Source: Gnetum montanum (lineage: Eukaryota > Streptophyta > Gnetopsida > Gnetales > Gnetaceae). Taken from it: a stretch of DNA of 64,000 nt. Shown one piece after another: positions 58,423 through 64,000 of the stretch; within the stretch, counting starts at the first letter, position 1; each line of letters opens with the position of its first letter. The stretch covers positions 61,288 to 125,287 of the forward strand of contig MNCI01014668.1 in the NCBI GenBank assembly GCA_015680685.1. Direction: 5' to 3'. The notes below the pieces were generated by a model. It searched no databases. It saw nothing but the letters and a program-made list of their open reading frames with translations, and had not been told where the DNA came from. A program made the position numbers and the translations under genes.

Positions 58423-60789
58423 CTGTCAAAATGCAATGAAAGTACAATCATCGTAAGTTTATGAATAAATAAAACCCACCTACACTTCCATAGATAGTTT
58501 CAAAGAACACTTTTTGGGGATATTACTACAAACAGCATACATCAAAAAATCATCTTCGTTCAGAAGAGCATGATTAGTTTTCCTGTTCAGAGCTTCGAAG
58601 TTGAAAATAACATGCAACTAGCTACCAACAATGTAATATCAATTACCATCAACGGAATTGGAAACAATTTTTCAGAAAAATAAATACTTTAGTTTATAAT
58701 TTCATCTGGATCAGTAATCTTCTTTCCGGCTCTGATTCCCTATAACCTGTTACAGAATTCTTAGTTTTGATGTTTTTTATTACATCTTTTCGAAAAATTC
58801 TTGCTGGGCAGTTGGACAAGAAATCATATTATATAAAATTCACAAGTCTCTAGACGTACTCCGGATAAGGTAATAAAAGTTAAATACCGGAAACATCAAA
58901 CAAAAATAAAGTGCCAGTTCAATTCCTAGAAAGCTGCAAAGACAGCTTAAGCATACGTGCGTGCTACAGAACTTTATGGAAAGTACTCCTCTTCAACCTA
59001 TTGAATTAGCATTTGCTATTTTGATGCCACCAATGTTGGAAGTTTGATGATATTCATTTTGTTTTTTTTTTTAAATTGAGTCTTAGAAGAATAGACAAAT
59101 GAGTAGATGGTAGTATGCAACTAACAGATTTAATAACAGGTATTTAATAAGTAACAAAGAGAGAAACAAAAGAAATTGTCCACTGGCAAATGGATATAGA
59201 TATATATATATATATATAACATCTAATAATCAAAAGGATTAGCAGGTTCTCTTTCTCAGTAACAGAGGAACAAAGCACCATGCAAGGACCCCCTGATATA
59301 CAGCTAGCTGATAAGAACACAGCTATATCAGTGTCTCAGTCATAGCTTAAACCGGTGATTCACTAGTTCATAAACCAATGAAATACCCATTGAATTGGAA
59401 TTCCATGAGACCAAAACTCTATGTTATAATGAACTGCTTTCAATTTGTATGAGATAAAAGGGTAAGAAACTATACAGGCAAAAATATAAGCAAACTGAAG
59501 CAAGCAAGTATACCATAATTCAGAAGGTAAATATACAAATGAAGAAGGCTTTAGATGCCAGCTGTAGTCAGGCAATCATGCAAAAAAACTGCTGATAAAA
59601 AAGAGATAAGTGTGTCAACCAAGGATAATGTATTGGTGGTAAACTTCAGAAAGATTACTCAAGAAATATACTATATTACGTTACAGTTTCACAGGGTTGA
59701 GACCAATTTCAAATCAAGAGAACAAGCAAAGACATTACCCTTTACAAACTTGAAGAATAATTTTGTAAGATTATTTTGGTCTTCAAACAAGTAATCATGT
59801 TGGTCCATGCTTGTAGAATTTCTTTCAAGAAATGTTGTAATAAGCTTGACTAATATGTATTTTTCTCTCTTGTGATTCTGAAGTACATATAGCAAAATAC
59901 ATGGTCAATATTGCCATAGAAGAGAACCTACAGCTTTATCCCATAACCATTTCAAAACCAATGCATTAATATTTAACTAGAATGGACACCTATTGGTGAA
60001 CTGGCTTCCTAAACAGACTGTTCCCATGCAGCAACAGCAAACTTTGCAACACAGCTGAAAAAGGAGAAGGATAAAAGAAAAGTAATCCAGATTTTGCAAA
60101 ACTTTGCAAACAATGACACAGAAATTTAAAAAGCAAACTGTAGAACTAGAGAAAGCTAAATTATGGCTCAGTAAAGAGAGCACACAGTTCAAAAATATAG
60201 AATAATTGCAGCGTTGCAGGTGCATATCCAAAAAAAAATCATTTGCCTAGGCCATTTATAATGTGCTGTTACACCTCTTGAAATCAATTTATTATTGTTT
60301 GCACCAGCAAAAAGAAAAGATCATTATGAAGGAGAATTTGGCAAGGATATTTTAAAACAACAATGATCATCATGTTTGCTTTCATCCCAACAACATGAGA
60401 AGACCCATTAAGATACAAGCATTGATTTGAGAATAGTTTTTACAGCTGGCTGTCTACATGATACCCCTGAACATGTATTTTTAAAATGGCCACCACATGG
60501 CATCAAACCTCTAACTTCTTGTATCCAAGTCATGAATACTAACCACTTGACTTATGTCCTAACAAATAACAGAACAAAAAGGTTGTATGGAAGTTTTTAT
60601 GATTAGATATGTTTTGCAAAGAAATAATATGCAAGCTATAGATGGTACAGAAAATATGAGAGTTATTTTACACCATTCATTTTTATCAAGAACTAAGATG
60701 CATACCCAAATTTTGGATGCCTTTCTTTATGCAAAGAAACTAAGTATATTTTGGTCCAACTCTTTGTTGGTTCCTTCAACTTTAATAAC
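58423..60789 (-). other. Probable intron of the epimerase gene
   Basis: No upstream exon of the family was found here: the expected FAYHTYFSVSDIS-type exon is absent. The sequence is AT-rich with an (AT)n run at about 59,199-59,218. Short frames such as 59,977-60,231 minus are not supported. If the gene is intact this stretch and the LINE beyond it are intronic. Confidence 0.5.
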
Positions 60790-62630
60790 ATGACCTTTAT
60801 TTTCTTAGCACATGACCACATAATCTAAGATGGCTTGCCTTAATCTTCTCATTAATGGATGCTACTCCTAAGCTTCCCCTAATAGGAGAATTGTTTATTA
60901 GATCTTTCCTAGTCACCCCAACATCCACCTTAGCATACACATTTCTGCCACATGCAAGCATTACACCTAATATTTTTTGATAGGCCAGCATTCTACATCA
61001 TAAAGGATCACAGGTTTGATAGCAATTCTATAGAACTTACACTTCAACCTAGCAAGGATTCTTATATCACAAAGCACACCCCTACCTTCCTGCCATTTCT
61101 TCCATCATGGTTTAGCTCTATTTGTTAAATCATTAGTAATCTCACAATCCATTTAAGCAAGGGCTGCCAAGTGTCTAAATAGATTACAGTGAGAAACTTC
61201 TTGGTTTTGGATGTTAATCTTGGTACCTTCATTACTCACTTTTCCATTACTAGTGGAGTCCATGTACTCTATTTTACTTCTACTAATCCTAAATCCCTTC
61301 AATTCTCAGGTGTTTCTCCAATTATTGTTTTTCACAGCTAAGACATCCTTAGATTCATCCACCAAAACAATATCATCAACAAAGAGCACCTCAAGGCATA
61401 TCATCTTGAATATTTTTAATTAGCTCTTCCATGATAATAGCAAACAAATAGAGGCTTAGAGTAGATCCTTAGTGTAGCCCTCAATGCAATGTCAAGTAGT
61501 AGCTCCATCATACATCTTGAATAATCTTTAGAGCATGTTTCATTGCCTGATTCTTTAGGTGCCGCTTCTGCAAATACCACAAATTATATTTATAAAATTG
61601 TTTGGTTTTGGTTGATTCCATGGAGTTTTGCCCAATGAATCCTCCAATTCATGTCAGACCCATATTTCTATTGTATTTTGGATTCTTTTTAGATTTCATC
61701 ATGAGAGAGGCAATCCTCTTGGATTCATGAATCCATAGAATTAATATCACAAAAGATTCAACACCCATGCATTCAGCCAAATTAACAGGCCCTTATGTAC
61801 CCAAAAAGAAATATCCTTCCTCTTTAATGTCCACCAAATAATGTCTCAAGGAAACTCTATCACAGGCTTTCCACAAGTCAATAAAAATCATATGCAGATC
61901 CCTATTCCTACACCTAAATTTTTCCATCAACTCTCATAGCAAGAAGATAACTTCAATACTTGATCTTCTAAGCATAAAACCATGCTGATTTTTAGAAACA
62001 ACTGATTCTTGCCTTAAGCATTATTTTATAACATTTTCCCCTAACTTCATGGTGCACTCATATATGCTTCTATAGTTCCCACAGGTTTGGATGTTTTCCT
62101 TGTTCTTGTAGATGGGTATTTTCCTTGTTCTTGTATATGGGTACTGCAGTGCTACTCCTCCAATCATCCAACATTTTCCCCTCCTCCCCAATCTTGTTGA
62201 ACAAAATTATCAACTAATTAATCCTTATATCTCCCTTATACATCCATACCTCTATAGGCATATCACCTAGTCCTAAGGGCTTTCTCAACTTCAGAGGCAA
62301 AAATGCAATTTGTTAAGTAGCCTCCAAAAATAGATCTTCCATCGCTCCAAGATTTCCTTGTTTGAGAAAAAAGTCCTTTCATCGTCAAAACTTGATGCAT
62401 CTAATAGAGTCAAAGTCTTTGCACCTCTTATTTAGAAACATGGCCAACTTGTAAATCAACTTCTCAACCTCCTTAGTTACTAGAGCCTCATAAAAGGAAT
62501 CAAAAACACTAAATCTAGCCTTGATCACTATCTTCTTGGCCACATAGTTCTCTACCTTGTATCTTTCAAAGTTGTTAAGGCTCCACCTGGCCAAGACCAC
62601 AAGGAATGTATCACTCAGAGCATGTGGCAA
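60790..62630 (-). pseudogene. RTE-type LINE remnant, reverse transcriptase region
   Basis: Minus strand, many stops. EKLIYKLAMFLNKRCKDFDS at about 62,470-62,400 matches the linker before the reverse transcriptase. RNRDLHMIFIDLWKACDRVS at about 61,920-61,860 is the first catalytic block, and VLFVDDIVLVDES at about 61,395-61,357 contains the catalytic VDD. ELKGFRISRSKIEYMDST follows at about 61,310-61,255. The C-terminal INEKIKASHLRLCGHVLRK at about 60,855-60,797 is the RLRWFGHV block typical of plant RTE elements. It would have been a non-LTR retrotransposon polyprotein. It is on the same strand as the epimerase exons and probably within that gene's intron. Confidence 0.8.
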
Positions 62631-62845
62631 TCTAACCGTAGAAACTGAAGATATACATATAAATTAAAAAGATTACTTGTGTATTGGCATTGTGTTCAAA
62701 AAAGATAAAGAATGCTATAATACATATAGTACAAGGAAAGCCCATGTTGCAACCGGTAGGAAATGACTATTTTTATAATTTTAAAAAATTCATTATTTAT
62801 TATTTATTTTTGAATAAATAATAAAACAATAAATAAAGTAACACA
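62631..62845. other. AT-rich spacer
   Basis: Nothing recognised apart from a TTATTTATTATTTATT-like low-complexity stretch near 62,790-62,840. Confidence 0.5.
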
Positions 62846-63015
62846 CTGCAATCCCTTACAAGATAGGCGCAATGTTCACATGTGTAACTAACTACATACA
62901 TTACAATCTCTTGCAAGACAAGTACAACACCTCACACACTCACATCCCAATCCCTTGTGAGTGCAATGCCTCACACACAATGTTGTAATCCCTTGTCAAA
63001 CAGATGCAATACATC
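62846..63015. repeat. Minisatellite, about four degenerate copies
   Basis: Copies of a unit containing CAATCCCTTG.AAGACAG, GCAATG and CTCACACAC recur near 62,850, 62,910, 62,950 and 62,987. Spacing is 35-60 bases with indels. Confidence 0.55.
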
Positions 63016-64000
63016 ATACACGAAAGGTATAATAAAGATGCTTCTCAGTTATGTCCTTGATGGCCCAATACCATGCCAGAAAGACAACCTCCTTCAATAA
63101 GGTCAAATTGCCATAACTCCACACATTTAAGTAATTAACTATTAATTACTTTAATAAATAATAACTAAAATAAGAACTAATTAACTTCAGATAGAATTAT
63201 CATTGAGCTCATATTTTTGGTATTTTATGGTTTATTACACTAACATTGGAAAAGAAAAGGAAAACCATAAGCTTTATTCATCACGCAAACACTCAACTAT
63301 GCGTCGACCAAATGGTTCAAGGCTGCAAAAGCATGGCAGTACTCTATAGATGCACAGTGAAGTGACAACATAAAACACACAAAACAAACTAACAACTTAA
63401 AACACACAAAACAAACTAAGGAAAACAAATACACTTCCCAAAAGAAGGAGAAGCTCATGCCCAAAAATTAAGGTAAAGAACAAAGGTAACAAAGGTAACA
63501 AATGAGCCCTATGCCTTGGTATTTATAGTTTTTCAAATGGAAATGCAGAGGTACACTAGCTTTGAGAAGCTAGTAGCCTAGCGCTAATGCACTGGACCAC
63601 TTCCCAACTACTTTACCGATGAAATCACACCAGAAAGCTTCAAGGGATACATTAGCTTTAGGAAACTTGCGTAGTGGATGCACTGGCTCTAAGAAGCTAG
63701 CGTAGAGGGTGTGCTGGCTCCAAGAAGTATGCACACCCACCTTCATCAAAAATTGTGATTTTGAACCCACATGAATCCAAGGTTAAGGATGCATATTCCA
63801 ATGGGTCTCTCCAACCCCAGAAGGATTCCAAAAACCTCAAGAGATGTCAAGACATTGCCTCAACAAGAGAAAGTGAAGAAAAGGAAATGGTAAATACCTG
63901 TGTGACCCCAAAGGGACTAACACATCTTGCTAAACCACACCTAGTCTATAAACATAGTGTGTTACCTTGCTACTCAAACATCTAGGACTTACAAAAGGAT
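63016..64000. other. Sequence at window end with short repeats, no exon recognised
   Basis: Between about 63,555 and 63,735 blocks like GGCTC.AAGAAGCTAGCGTAG recur three to four times, an old short tandem repeat. No epimerase exon or other gene was recognised up to the end of the window. Confidence 0.45.

Noticed and set aside
59977-60231. Cys-rich minus-strand frame as an upstream epimerase exon
   Set aside because: It does not resemble any part of the epimerase family, and it lacks a splice context that keeps the reading frame.

Overview
This is a window of repeat-dominated, AT-rich, CpG-poor plant nuclear DNA. The contents point to a seed plant with a large genome: nested Ty3/gypsy-type LTR retrotransposons, three plant LINE remnants, and the 3' end of one real host gene, a glucose-6-phosphate 1-epimerase, whose 5' exons were not found in more than 5.5 kb of upstream sequence. 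Intron length and old, decayed retrotransposons fit a gymnosperm, but the species cannot be named from this sequence. Nearly every open reading frame of 60-200 codons is a broken piece of a transposon or a shadow of one.

Layout. 0.36-5 kb: two copies of an unrelated ~0.5 kb LTR, one with a polypurine tract swollen into a (GA)n microsatellite, then unrecognised degenerate sequence. 5-16 kb: element D (minus strand, 5' LTR at 15,206-16,074), whose gag is interrupted by element A (5,943-14,083). 16-26.7 kb: a decayed Ty3/gypsy pol (protein domains on the minus strand), a ~10-bp-period repeat array, a degenerate repeat region and the end of another element with its LTR (E). 26,981-35,634: element B, inserted into LTR E with 5-bp target duplications CTTGC. 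36.5-40.2 kb: LINE remnant 1. 42.8-55.6 kb: LINE remnant 2, split by element C (45,820-54,064). 57.8-58.4 kb: three terminal exons of glucose-6-phosphate 1-epimerase (minus strand). 60.8-62.6 kb: an RTE-type LINE remnant (minus strand) upstream of those exons. 62.8-64 kb: short minisatellites.

Elements A, B, C and D are one superfamily. All have LTR ends TGATG...CATCA, a primer-binding site for tRNA-Asp, the polypurine tract GGGGGTA where visible, a related gag with the same variant cysteine/histidine motif, and a very short U3 made almost entirely of reiterated GCGATATCGC-like palindromes just upstream of a TATAAATA box. None carries recognisable reverse transcriptase or integrase. A has gag-protease only. 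B and C have gag plus a second long coding region (an unknown N-terminal domain followed by coiled coil). They look like non-autonomous elements that must borrow pol.

The most remarkable object is element A. It has three LTRs: a normal 5' LTR and 3' LTR, then a complete tRNA-Asp(GUC) sequence including the non-genomic CCA, then a third LTR in inverted orientation. The whole 8.1 kb is flanked by one pair of 5-bp duplications (CTAAG), and removing it restores the reading frame of the host gag. It therefore went in as one molecule with a U3 end at both termini. This is most simply read as a fossil of aberrant reverse transcription: plus-strand strong-stop DNA copied the whole tRNA primer and then switched template.
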